Assembly: GCF_030518795.1 (NCBI RefSeq)
Contig: NZ_CP130427.1
Coordinates: 4,464,001 to 4,528,000, forward strand
DNA length: 64,000 nucleotides
Origin: Micromonospora sp. NBRC 110009
GTDB lineage: Bacteria > Actinomycetota > Actinomycetes > Mycobacteriales > Micromonosporaceae
Reading direction: 5' to 3'
Shown: positions 57,652 to 64,000 of the stretch, in pieces
Layout of the letters: the number at the start of each line of letters is the position of its first letter
Position numbering within the stretch: the first letter of the stretch is position 1
Made by a program: the position numbers and the translations under genes
The notes under the pieces: model-generated
What the model saw: the letters and a program-made list of their open reading frames with translations, nothing else
Told to the model about the DNA's origin: nothing
The model's database searches: none

Positions 57652-59649
57652 CTACCCCCGATTCTCCGGTCCATGCCCGGTCAACGCCGGGCGGACGAGC
57701 AGATGCCCGAGCAGGTCCGCGAGGACGGCCAGGCCGTCGCGGCTGAGCACCGACTCCGGGTGGAACTGCACGCCCGCGAAGCCGGACCCGCGCAGCGCGT
57801 GCACCGCCCCGTCCACCGGATCGCGGGACAGCTCCACCGGGCCGAACGGGGTGGCGAGCCGGTCCGCTCCGGCCCGGGCGGTGAAGCTGGCGTAGAAGCC
57901 GACCCGGCGGGGCGTGCCGAACAGCCGTACCTCCCTCTGCAATCCCTGGTAGGGCGCGTCCCGGCGGTGCAGCGGCAGCCCGAGCAGCCCGGCGAGCAGC
58001 TGGTGGCCGAGGCAGACCGCGAGGGTCGGCCGGCCGGCCGCCACCAGCTCGGCCAGCAGCCCCCGCATCGCCGCCATCTTCGGGTCGGCCAGCTCGGTCG
58101 GGTCGCCCGGGCCCGGACCGACCACCACCAGGTCGTACCCGTCCACCGGCCCGGGGCGGTGCCAGTCGCGGCGCCGCACGGCGAGCCCGAGCGCGCCGAG
58201 CTGGTGGGCGAGCATCCCGGTGAACGTGTCCTCACCGTCCACGATCAGCGCCCGGCGACCGGCCAGCCCCGGCAGCGCGGTCGCGCCCGGGTTCCGCTGG
58301 TCCAGCCAGAACCGGGCCAGCGGCGCGTTGCGGGCGGCGAGCGCGGCCCGCACCTCCGGGTCGTCGGCGAGCGACCCTTCCCGGTCGCGGCGCGGCGTCA
58401 GCCCGGCCGATCGGGAAGGGTGGTCCGGCCGGTCCGGCCCCGGGCGGGCCGAACCGGGCAGCTGGTGGTCGGCCACCGGGGCGTCCGGCGCGAGGCCGAA
58501 CGCGGCGAGCACCCCGGCGGCCTTGGCGTGCGTCTCCGCCACCTCGCCCTCGGCGGTAGAGTGCCGGACCAGGGTCGCCCCGACCGGCACCCGCAGCTCG
58601 CCGGCGGGGGAAAGCTCGGCGGTCCGGATCAGGATCGGCGCGTCGAGGGTCTGCCGGCCCTCGGCGTCCCGGCCGAGCAGGGCGAGCACCCCGGCGTAGT
58701 AGCGGCGCCCGGACCGCTCGTGCCGGGCGATCACCCGGCACGCGTTCTCCATCGGGCTGCCGGTGACCGTCGGGGCGAACATGGTCTCCCGCAGCACCTC
58801 CCGCACGTCGAGCGAACCCCGCCCGGCGAGCAGGTACTCGGTGTGCGCCAGGTGCGCCATCTCCTTCAGGTACGGCCCGACCACCTGGCCGCCGTGCTCG
58901 GCGACGGTGGCCATCATCTTCAGCTCCTCGTCGAGCACCATGTACAGCTCCTCGACCTCCTTCGGGTCGTGGAGGAAGCGCAGCAGCGCGTCCCGGTCGG
59001 CCGCCGCGCCGGTGTGCCGGAAGGTGCCGCTGATCGGGTTCATCATGACCAGGCCGTCGTCGACGCTGACGTGCCGCTCCGGGCTGGCCCCGACCAGCAG
59101 CCGGGTCCCCGTGTGCACCACGAACGTCCAGTACGCCCCGCGCTCGCGCAGCAGCAGCCGGCGCAGCGCGGCCAGGGCCGCCACCAACGGCTCGCCCACC
59201 ACGGTGGCCCGCAGGGTGCGGTGGATGACGAAGTTGGCACCCGCGCCGCGGCCGATCTCCTCGGCGAGCACCCGGCCGACGGTCTCCGCGTACTCGTCGT
59301 CGGAGATGTCGAAGGCCGCGTCGCGGGTCACCACCGGCGTCTCGGGCAGCGCGGCCAGCACCTCGGCGAGGGGGATCCGCCGGTGCTCCTCGACCGCCAG
59401 GCACTCCAGCGGCGTGCCGTCGTCGACGCAGGCGAACCCGCGCTCGGTCACCTGCCGGTACGGGACCAGCGCCAGGGTGCGTGGCCCGGGTGCCCCGTCG
59501 GGCAGCGGGATGTCGGCGAGCCGGTCGGCGGTGCGTACCGGGCCGGTGAAGAGGTCGAGGTGGTCGGCGCCCTCGCGGCGGACGAGCGCGAACGGGCCGG
59601 GGTCGGCGCCGGCGGCGACGGCGGCGAGCGGGTCGTGCGGGCGGGTCAT
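57652..59649 (-). CDS. trpEG: fused anthranilate synthase (TrpE-TrpG type; PhzE-like architecture)
   Basis: A 665-residue fusion. Residues 1-430: chorismate-utilising domain (FDISDDEYAETVGRVLAEEI, GASPERHVSVDDGLVMMNPI, SGTFRHTGAAADRDALLRFL, GSPMENACRVIARHERSGRR). Residues 475-665: class I glutamine amidotransferase with Cys in TLAVCLGHQLLAGLL (near 545) and GVQFHPESVLS. It makes anthranilate, or aminodeoxyisochorismate as PhzE does, from chorismate and glutamine. Upstream is a leader peptide with tandem Trp codons, which favours tryptophan biosynthesis and the trpE(G) identity known in Streptomyces. ATG 59649 follows GGAGGAGA. No phenazine genes are nearby. Confidence 0.85.
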   Translation of the reverse strand: MTRPHDPLAAVAAGADPGPFALVRREGADHLDLFTGPVRTADRLADIPLPDGAPGPRTLALVPYRQVTERGFACVDDGTPLECLAVEEHRRIPLAEVLAALPETPVVTRDAAFDISDDEYAETVGRVLAEEIGRGAGANFVIHRTLRATVVGEPLVAALAALRRLLLRERGAYWTFVVHTGTRLLVGASPERHVSVDDGLVMMNPISGTFRHTGAAADRDALLRFLHDPKEVEELYMVLDEELKMMATVAEHGGQVVGPYLKEMAHLAHTEYLLAGRGSLDVREVLRETMFAPTVTGSPMENACRVIARHERSGRRYYAGVLALLGRDAEGRQTLDAPILIRTAELSPAGELRVPVGATLVRHSTAEGEVAETHAKAAGVLAAFGLAPDAPVADHQLPGSARPGPDRPDHPSRSAGLTPRRDREGSLADDPEVRAALAARNAPLARFWLDQRNPGATALPGLAGRRALIVDGEDTFTGMLAHQLGALGLAVRRRDWHRPGPVDGYDLVVVGPGPGDPTELADPKMAAMRGLLAELVAAGRPTLAVCLGHQLLAGLLGLPLHRRDAPYQGLQREVRLFGTPRRVGFYASFTARAGADRLATPFGPVELSRDPVDGAVHALRGSGFAGVQFHPESVLSRDGLAVLADLLGHLLVRPALTGHGPENRG

Positions 59650-59713
59650 CGGGTCTCCTCCGTGGGCCGTGGCCACCCTGCGGGGCGACCCGGTGTGCCG
59701 GGGAGTGAGACCG

Positions 59714-59784
59714 GCGGCCGCCTCGTCGGGCGGCCGCGTGGGAAAGCTACGCGCGGGGGTGGGCCGCCGGGTCGGCGGGCCACC
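59714..59784 (-). promoter_or_regulatory. tryptophan attenuator (competing hairpins) upstream of trpEG
   Basis: Read on the minus strand, GGTGGCCCGCCG and CGGCGGCCCACC (59784-59758) pair around a 3-nt loop with one mismatch and cover the Trp-codon region of the leader peptide. Further down, GCGGCCGCC and GGCGGCCGC (59737-59714) form a perfect 9-bp terminator stem. The second arm of the first hairpin contains GGCGGCC, complementary to GGCCGCC in the terminator, so an antiterminator can form when the ribosome stalls at Trp. No U tract follows. Confidence 0.65.
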
Positions 59785-59806
59785 AGCAGGTCAGGTGCGC
59801 GGGCAT
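59747..59806 (-). CDS. trpL: tryptophan leader peptide
   Basis: A 19-residue ORF (MPAHLTCWWPADPAAHPRA) with two adjacent Trp codons at positions 8-9, ending at TAG 59747, 97 nt before trpEG. TACAGT lies 7 nt before its ATG, so it is probably leaderless and translated from the transcript's first codon. Stalling at the UGG-UGG pair under Trp shortage would free the terminator region of the attenuator. The WW...PAAH ending resembles leader peptides of Streptomyces trpE genes. Confidence 0.75.
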   Translation of the reverse strand: MPAHLTCWWPADPAAHPRA

Positions 59807-59908
59807 GGCGATCACTGTACGCGACCGCGTCACCGCGGGGAACCCGATCGCCGACCCGCTCGCGGATCTTGGCTTCGGCTTCGCCCCCGGCGGGTAGGTT
59901 GACCGGCG

Positions 59909-61312
59909 ATGAACATTCTCGCGCTCGACCTGGGCACCTCCTCGGTACGGGGACTCGTGCTGGACGCGGACGCCACCCCGCGCCCCGGCGCGCTGGCCCG
60001 CCGGAAGGTGCACCTGGTCGCCGGCGAGGACGGCACCGGCACCCTGGACGGCCCCGCCTACCTCGCCTCCCTGGTCGAGTGCCTGGACGAGCTGGCCGCC
60101 GGCGGCCACCTGCGCGACGTCGAGCTGGTGGCGACGTCGGCGCAGTGGCACTCGGTGCTCCCGCTGGGGGTCGACGGCGCCCCGCTCGGGCCGGTGCTGA
60201 CCTGGATGGACACCCGGCCGGAGCCGCTCCCCGGTGCCCGGGGTCCGGTGGACCCGGAGGCGTTCCACGACCGCACCGGCGCGTGGTGGCACCGCTGCTA
60301 CTGGACGCTGCGGCTGCCCTGGCTGCGGGAGCGGGCCGGGGCGCCTGTCGGCTGTTTCGTCGGGCTGGTCGAGTACGTCCTCGGCGCGCTGCTCGAGGAG
60401 GCGCCGATGTCGGTGTCGATGGCGTCCGGCACCGGGCTGCTCGACCTGCGCCGGCTGGAGTGGGACGTCGAGGCGTGCGAGCTGGCCGACGTACGTCCCA
60501 CGGACCTGCCGGCGCTGGCCCCGCAGCGGTGGCACGGCCGGCTGCGCGGCGAGCACGCCCGGCGCTGGCCGGCGCTGGCCGAGGCCCGCTGGGCCGCCCC
60601 GCTCGGCGACGGGGCCGCCTCCAACGTCGGTTCCGGCTGCGTCGCCCCGTCCCGGGCGGCGATCACGGTCGGCACGTCCGCCGCGGTGCGCCTCATCCAG
60701 CCGGCCCCCGCCGGCGCGGAGCTGCCGCCGCTGGCCGACCAGCTCTGGCGGTACCGGGTCGACCACGAGCACGTGGTGACCGGGGCGGCCTACTCCAGCG
60801 GGGGGAACCTGTACGCCTGGGCGAGGCGGGAGCTGCGCCTGCCCGAGGGCACCGAGCTGGAGGCCGCGCTGACCCGGGCGAAGCGGCGCCTGGGGGCCCG
60901 GGCCGATCCGCGGCTGGGCGGGGACCGGCCACCCGGGGTCGCCCCGGCCGGGTCCGGGGCGCTGTCCGGGCTGAGCTTCGGCAGCACCGCCGTGGACGTG
61001 CTCGCCGGCCTGATGACCGGCCTGTGCCGGATGATCGCCGACGACCTCGCGCTGCTGGAGTCGGGCGTCGGCGACCCGGTGGAGGTGGTGCTGGGTGGCG
61101 GCGCGATGGCGGCGTCCGCCTGGTGGCGCGGGGCGTTCACCGAGGCCCTCCACCCGCGTACCGTGCGCTACCAGCGAAATCCGGAGGTCGGGGCGACCGG
61201 CGCCGCGCTGGTGGCCACCGGCCGGATGGCCGAGGCGGCGCTGCTCGACGGCATCGGCCGGACGGACGAGCCCGCCGAGCCGAACACCGTGGGGCGGGCC
61301 CGGTCGGGCTGA
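59909..61312 (+). CDS. FGGY family carbohydrate kinase (gluconokinase/xylulokinase-like)
   Basis: A 467-residue ASKHA-fold sugar kinase. Seen: phosphate-1 ILALDLGTSSVRGLVLDAD, SAQWHSVLPLGVDGAPLGPV (sugar-binding), LTWMDTRP, ITVGTSAAVRLIQPAPAG (phosphate-2) and the adenosine motif VVLGGGAMAASAWWRGAFTE. Such kinases phosphorylate gluconate, xylulose or related sugars. The lack of the usual neighbouring phosphogluconate or xylose genes prevents a specific call. ATG 59909 is 8 nt after TAGGTT. Divergent from the trp leader (102 bp). Confidence 0.8.
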   Translation: MNILALDLGTSSVRGLVLDADATPRPGALARRKVHLVAGEDGTGTLDGPAYLASLVECLDELAAGGHLRDVELVATSAQWHSVLPLGVDGAPLGPVLTWMDTRPEPLPGARGPVDPEAFHDRTGAWWHRCYWTLRLPWLRERAGAPVGCFVGLVEYVLGALLEEAPMSVSMASGTGLLDLRRLEWDVEACELADVRPTDLPALAPQRWHGRLRGEHARRWPALAEARWAAPLGDGAASNVGSGCVAPSRAAITVGTSAAVRLIQPAPAGAELPPLADQLWRYRVDHEHVVTGAAYSSGGNLYAWARRELRLPEGTELEAALTRAKRRLGARADPRLGGDRPPGVAPAGSGALSGLSFGSTAVDVLAGLMTGLCRMIADDLALLESGVGDPVEVVLGGGAMAASAWWRGAFTEALHPRTVRYQRNPEVGATGAALVATGRMAEAALLDGIGRTDEPAEPNTVGRARSG

Positions 61313-61339
61313 CCTTCCTGGTCGCGGTCAATCAACCCG

Positions 61340-61368
61340 TTGACACCGCCCGGTGGCCTGGTTGGATG
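61340..61368 (+). promoter_or_regulatory. candidate promoter of the sensor kinase gene
   Basis: TTGACA (61340-61345) is a perfect -35 element. TTGGAT (61362-61367, spacer 16) or TGGATG (61363-61368, spacer 17) could be the -10. The start GTG lies about 45 nt beyond, behind GAGGAGG. Lying between the kinase stop (61312) and the next gene, it indicates separate transcription. Confidence 0.4.
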
Positions 61369-61420
61369 GACCCCGCTCCCCGTCGTGCGGGAGCCGTGGG
61401 GAGGGACCGAGGAGGCAAGT

Positions 61421-64000
61421 GTGGGCGCAGGTCCCGACCCGGCACGTGGGCCGGCGGCGCAGCAGCGCCCGGTCCCGGCCGACGACCGGCCCGTGCCCCG
61501 CCGACGACGCTCGGCCTTCCGGTTGCGGGACTGGCGGATTCGCACGAAGCTCGCCACCGTGCTGGTCCTCCCGTCGCTCGCCTTCCTGGTGCTGGCGGGC
61601 GTGCAGACCGCCGGGCTGGTGGGGCGGACCACCGCGCTGAGCGAGTTCGCCCAGCAGGTCGGCATCGGCCGGCAGATCACCACCGCGGTGGACCAGCTCC
61701 AGCAGGAGCGGGACCGGGCCGCCGGAGAGCTGGCCGCGCTGCGCCAGGCCGAGGGCAGCGCCGACCGGGACGCGGCGGTCGCCGCCCTGGAGCCCCTGCA
61801 GGCCGCGTCCGACCGGGCGATGGCCGAGCTGCGGCAGGCCGCAGAGCCGCTCGCCGACGCCGACGCCGCCTGGCGGGTCTCCTATTCGCAGGCGCTGGAG
61901 GCGTACGACCAGGTGGTGTACATCCGCGCGGCGATCCCGCCGGCGGTGCTCAGCAGCGAGACCATCCTGGGCAACTACCACCGGGCCGTGGCCGCCCTGC
62001 TCAACCTGCTGGCCGAGCCGTCACCCGGTGACGACCAGCGGGCGCTCACCGACGCCGTGCTGCGGTACGTGCAGCTCTCCCGGGTCAAGGAGCTCACCTC
62101 CCGGGTCCGGGCCGAGCTGTACGCGGCCGCCCGCGCCGGCCGGTACGAGGTCGACGACCAGGCGACGCTGACCGACCTGCGGGCCCAGCAGCTCACCGCG
62201 CTGGGTGCGTTCCGGACCGCGGCCACCGCCGATCAGGTCCGCCGGTACGACCAGACGTCGCTGGATCCGGCGTTCGTGTCGGCCAGCAAGTTGGAGGAGA
62301 AGACCCTGCCCAGCGGCACCGCCGAGCCGGCGCTGCTGCCCGCGCCACAGTGGTGGGCGGCCAGCGAGCAGCGCCAGGAGCTGCTGCGCCAACTGGAGGG
62401 CGAGGTCCTCGACGACGCCGTACGCCGCGCCGACGCGGCCAGCACGCAGCAGTTGCGGGCCACCCTGCTGGTGGTGGGCGGCATCCTCGCGGTGCTGCTG
62501 GTGGCCGTGCTCGTCTCCCTGCTGGTCGGTCGCTCGATCGCCCGGTCGATGCGGCTGCTGCGCAGCCAGGCGCTGCGGATCGCGCAGGTGGAGCTGCCGC
62601 ACACCCTGCACCGGCTGCGCGTGGTGGACCGCCCGGTCGGCGCGATCGAGGTGCCGCCGGCCGTGCTCGGCTCGCAGGACGAGATCGGCGAGCTGGCGGA
62701 GGCGTTCGTGGCGGTGCACCGCAGCGCCGTCGACGTCGCGGTCGAGCAGGCGATGATGCGGCGCAACGTCAACGCCATGTTCGTCAACCTGGCCCGGCGC
62801 AGCCAGGTGCTGGTCGAGCGGCAGCTCGAACTCCTCGACGAGCTGGAGCGCGAGGAGAGCGACCCGGAGCAGCTGGAGAACCTGTTCAAGCTCGACCACC
62901 TGGCCGCCCGGATGCGGCGCAACGACGAGAGCCTGTTGGTGCTCGCCGGCACGGAGTCCAGCCGGCGGTGGAACCGGCCGGTGGGCCTGGGCGCGGTGCT
63001 GCTGGCCGCGAGCGCCGAGATCGAGCAGTATCAGCGGGTGCGCCACGAGTACCACCCGGACCTGCACGTGGTCGGGCACGCCGTCGGCGACCTGGTGCAC
63101 CTCTTCGCCGAGCTGCTGGAGAACGCCACCGCCTTCTCCCGTCCGGACACCGTCGTGCGGGTCCGCACCCGGGGGGAGGGCAGCGGGGCGTTGGTGGAGA
63201 TCGCCGACGAGGGGCTGGGGATGAGCCCGGCCGCGCTGGCGGAGGCGAACGCGGTGCTGGCCGAGCCGCCGGCGGCGGACGTGGCGGCCTCCGAGCGGAT
63301 GGGTCTGTTCGTGGTCAGCCACCTGGGTGCCCGGCACCGGATCGAGGTGCGGTTGCGGGCCGGTCAGGAGGGGCTGGTCGCGAGCGTCCGGCTCCCCGCC
63401 GAGCTGCTGGCGGCCGCGCCCGGGGCCGAGCTGGGCCAGCTCTCCGCGCCGCGGATGCTGACCACCCAGGTCGCCGCGGCATCCCGCCTCGCGTTCGGCG
63501 CCGGCCCGCTCCGCGCGGCGACCACCGAGCTGCCGGTGGCCGGGCGCCCGATGGCGGCTCCGGCGGCGCTGCCGGTGTCGCCGTTGACGGGGCTGCCGCT
63601 AGGCGGCGGTGCGCCGCCCGCGACGCAGCCGCCCACCGTGGGCCGTCCCGTGCCGTCCGGTACGCCCGGGGGGACGGCCGTGCCGGGGCCCCGCACGGTG
63701 CCGGGCCGGGCCGAGGACGTGCTGACGCCGTCGACCGGGTCGCCGGGCGGCGGCGGCTGGTTCTCCCGCCAGGGGCCGTCGTCGTCGGTGCTCGGGGTGA
63801 CGCCGCCGCCCGTCGAGACGCCGGTCACCGGCGGGACCAACGAACGGGGCCTGCCGGTGCGCGTACCGATGGCCCAGCTCGCCGCCGTCACCGAGACCGC
63901 CCCGAGCCCGCACGCGCCACGACACGACCCGGATCCGGACGCGGTCGGCGGCGTGCTCTCCCGCTTCTACGGCGGGGTACGGCGGGCGGAGGCCGAGGAG
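61421..64000 (+). CDS. CvnA-like sensor histidine kinase with nitrate/nitrite-sensing (NIT) domain (3' truncated)
   Basis: At least 860 residues, open at the window end. First membrane helix LATVLVLPSLAFLVLAGVQT; extracellular NIT-like helical domain (residues 80-330, TAVDQLQQERDRAAGELAAL, VVYIRAAIPPAVLSSETI); second membrane segment LRATLLVVGGILAVLLVAVL (about 348-367); HAMP-like region; then a dimerisation region MFVNLARRSQVLVERQLELL and HATPase domain with N-box LFAELLENATAFSRP, G1 EIADEGLGMSP and MGLFVVSHLGARH. After about 680 residues it is Pro/Gly/Ser-rich. It resembles the first protein of actinomycete conservons (kinase, roadblock, DUF742, GTPase), whose other genes should follow. GTG 61421 is preceded by GGAGG at 5 nt. 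Confidence 0.85.
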   Translation, partial: MGAGPDPARGPAAQQRPVPADDRPVPRRRRSAFRLRDWRIRTKLATVLVLPSLAFLVLAGVQTAGLVGRTTALSEFAQQVGIGRQITTAVDQLQQERDRAAGELAALRQAEGSADRDAAVAALEPLQAASDRAMAELRQAAEPLADADAAWRVSYSQALEAYDQVVYIRAAIPPAVLSSETILGNYHRAVAALLNLLAEPSPGDDQRALTDAVLRYVQLSRVKELTSRVRAELYAAARAGRYEVDDQATLTDLRAQQLTALGAFRTAATADQVRRYDQTSLDPAFVSASKLEEKTLPSGTAEPALLPAPQWWAASEQRQELLRQLEGEVLDDAVRRADAASTQQLRATLLVVGGILAVLLVAVLVSLLVGRSIARSMRLLRSQALRIAQVELPHTLHRLRVVDRPVGAIEVPPAVLGSQDEIGELAEAFVAVHRSAVDVAVEQAMMRRNVNAMFVNLARRSQVLVERQLELLDELEREESDPEQLENLFKLDHLAARMRRNDESLLVLAGTESSRRWNRPVGLGAVLLAASAEIEQYQRVRHEYHPDLHVVGHAVGDLVHLFAELLENATAFSRPDTVVRVRTRGEGSGALVEIADEGLGMSPAALAEANAVLAEPPAADVAASERMGLFVVSHLGARHRIEVRLRAGQEGLVASVRLPAELLAAAPGAELGQLSAPRMLTTQVAAASRLAFGAGPLRAATTELPVAGRPMAAPAALPVSPLTGLPLGGGAPPATQPPTVGRPVPSGTPGGTAVPGPRTVPGRAEDVLTPSTGSPGGGGWFSRQGPSSSVLGVTPPPVETPVTGGTNERGLPVRVPMAQLAAVTETAPSPHAPRHDPDPDAVGGVLSRFYGGVRRAEAEE

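Noticed and set aside
57652..59649. Phenazine-type PhzE (aminodeoxyisochorismate synthase)
   Set aside because: Architecture fits, but a Trp-codon attenuator precedes it and no phenazine genes are adjacent; tryptophan synthesis is more likely.
57592..62031. 1479-codon open frame over trpEG (antisense) and the FGGY kinase
   Set aside because: No conserved motifs; it crosses three real genes in the wrong frame or strand. Length alone is not evidence at this GC content.
1..64000. tRNA, rRNA, CRISPR arrays, prophage or integrative-element attachment sites
   Set aside because: None recognised: no clover-leaf candidates, no regularly spaced repeats, no integrase or phage structural genes.

Overview
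This window is chromosomal DNA of a high-GC actinomycete. Genes are dense, coding GC is very high, and a TANNNT-like -10 box often sits 5-8 nt before a GTG or ATG start, which indicates leaderless mRNAs. A divergent murL/murD2 pair, SugABC and NgcEFG importers and a CvnA-like sensor kinase point to Micromonosporaceae, most likely Micromonospora or a close relative. No rRNA, tRNA, CRISPR array, prophage or complete insertion sequence was seen. The one mobile element found is a 192-bp MITE.

Layout. 1-8.7 kb: a partial RibD/DHFR-like reductase, a SpoU rRNA/tRNA methyltransferase, argG with an ARG-box-like promoter, a PucR regulator, divergent murL and murD2 (alternative D-glutamate route for peptidoglycan) and an unknown protein. 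8.7-15 kb: a helix-turn-helix regulator divergent from an aldo/keto reductase across a perfect palindrome, the MITE, a class III aminotransferase plus CoA-acylating semialdehyde dehydrogenase, and an acyltransferase-3 membrane protein. 15-26.3 kb: an amino-sugar region with two NgcEFG-type importers that lack their own ATPase, a BadF-type GlcNAc kinase, a MurR/RpiR regulator and a SIS protein, interrupted by a VOC-ArsR-SRPBCC operon. 26.3-32.1 kb: housekeeping and accessory genes (short family A polymerase, MobA-like transferase, TfoX-N protein, APH-like kinase, amidohydrolase, YdjM-like membrane protein).

32.2-38.4 kb: a GT4 glycosyltransferase, an archaeal-type glycogen debranching enzyme and a 900-residue MGH1/GH63-like protein. 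38.4-44.5 kb: HAD hydrolase, DUF4184 membrane protein, a structured non-coding leader or sRNA ending in a long terminator hairpin, YkuD L,D-transpeptidase, rhomboid protease, AMIN-like lipoprotein, a RusA-like protein and a double-VOC protein. 44.7-49.2 kb: a complete LpqY-SugA-SugB-SugC-type trehalose importer with its own ATPase, which may also energise the two NgcEFG systems. 49.3-54.9 kb: a Rieske oxygenase and a PaoABC-like molybdenum aldehyde oxidoreductase, divergent from what looks like an in-frame XdhC/MobA chimera. 54.9-64 kb: an AlkZ-like winged-helix protein, a PRC-barrel stress protein, WrbA, a fused TrpE-TrpG anthranilate synthase behind a Trp-codon attenuator, an FGGY kinase and a truncated conservon-type sensor kinase.

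Shared themes are cell-wall and amino-sugar metabolism (murL/murD2, NgcEFG x2, NagK, MurR, SIS, L,D-transpeptidase), alpha-glucan and trehalose metabolism, and redox or aldehyde detoxification. In the last group the aldo/keto reductase and WrbA promoters share a 12-nt palindrome-containing motif. All functional names come from motif recognition by eye; no database search was run.
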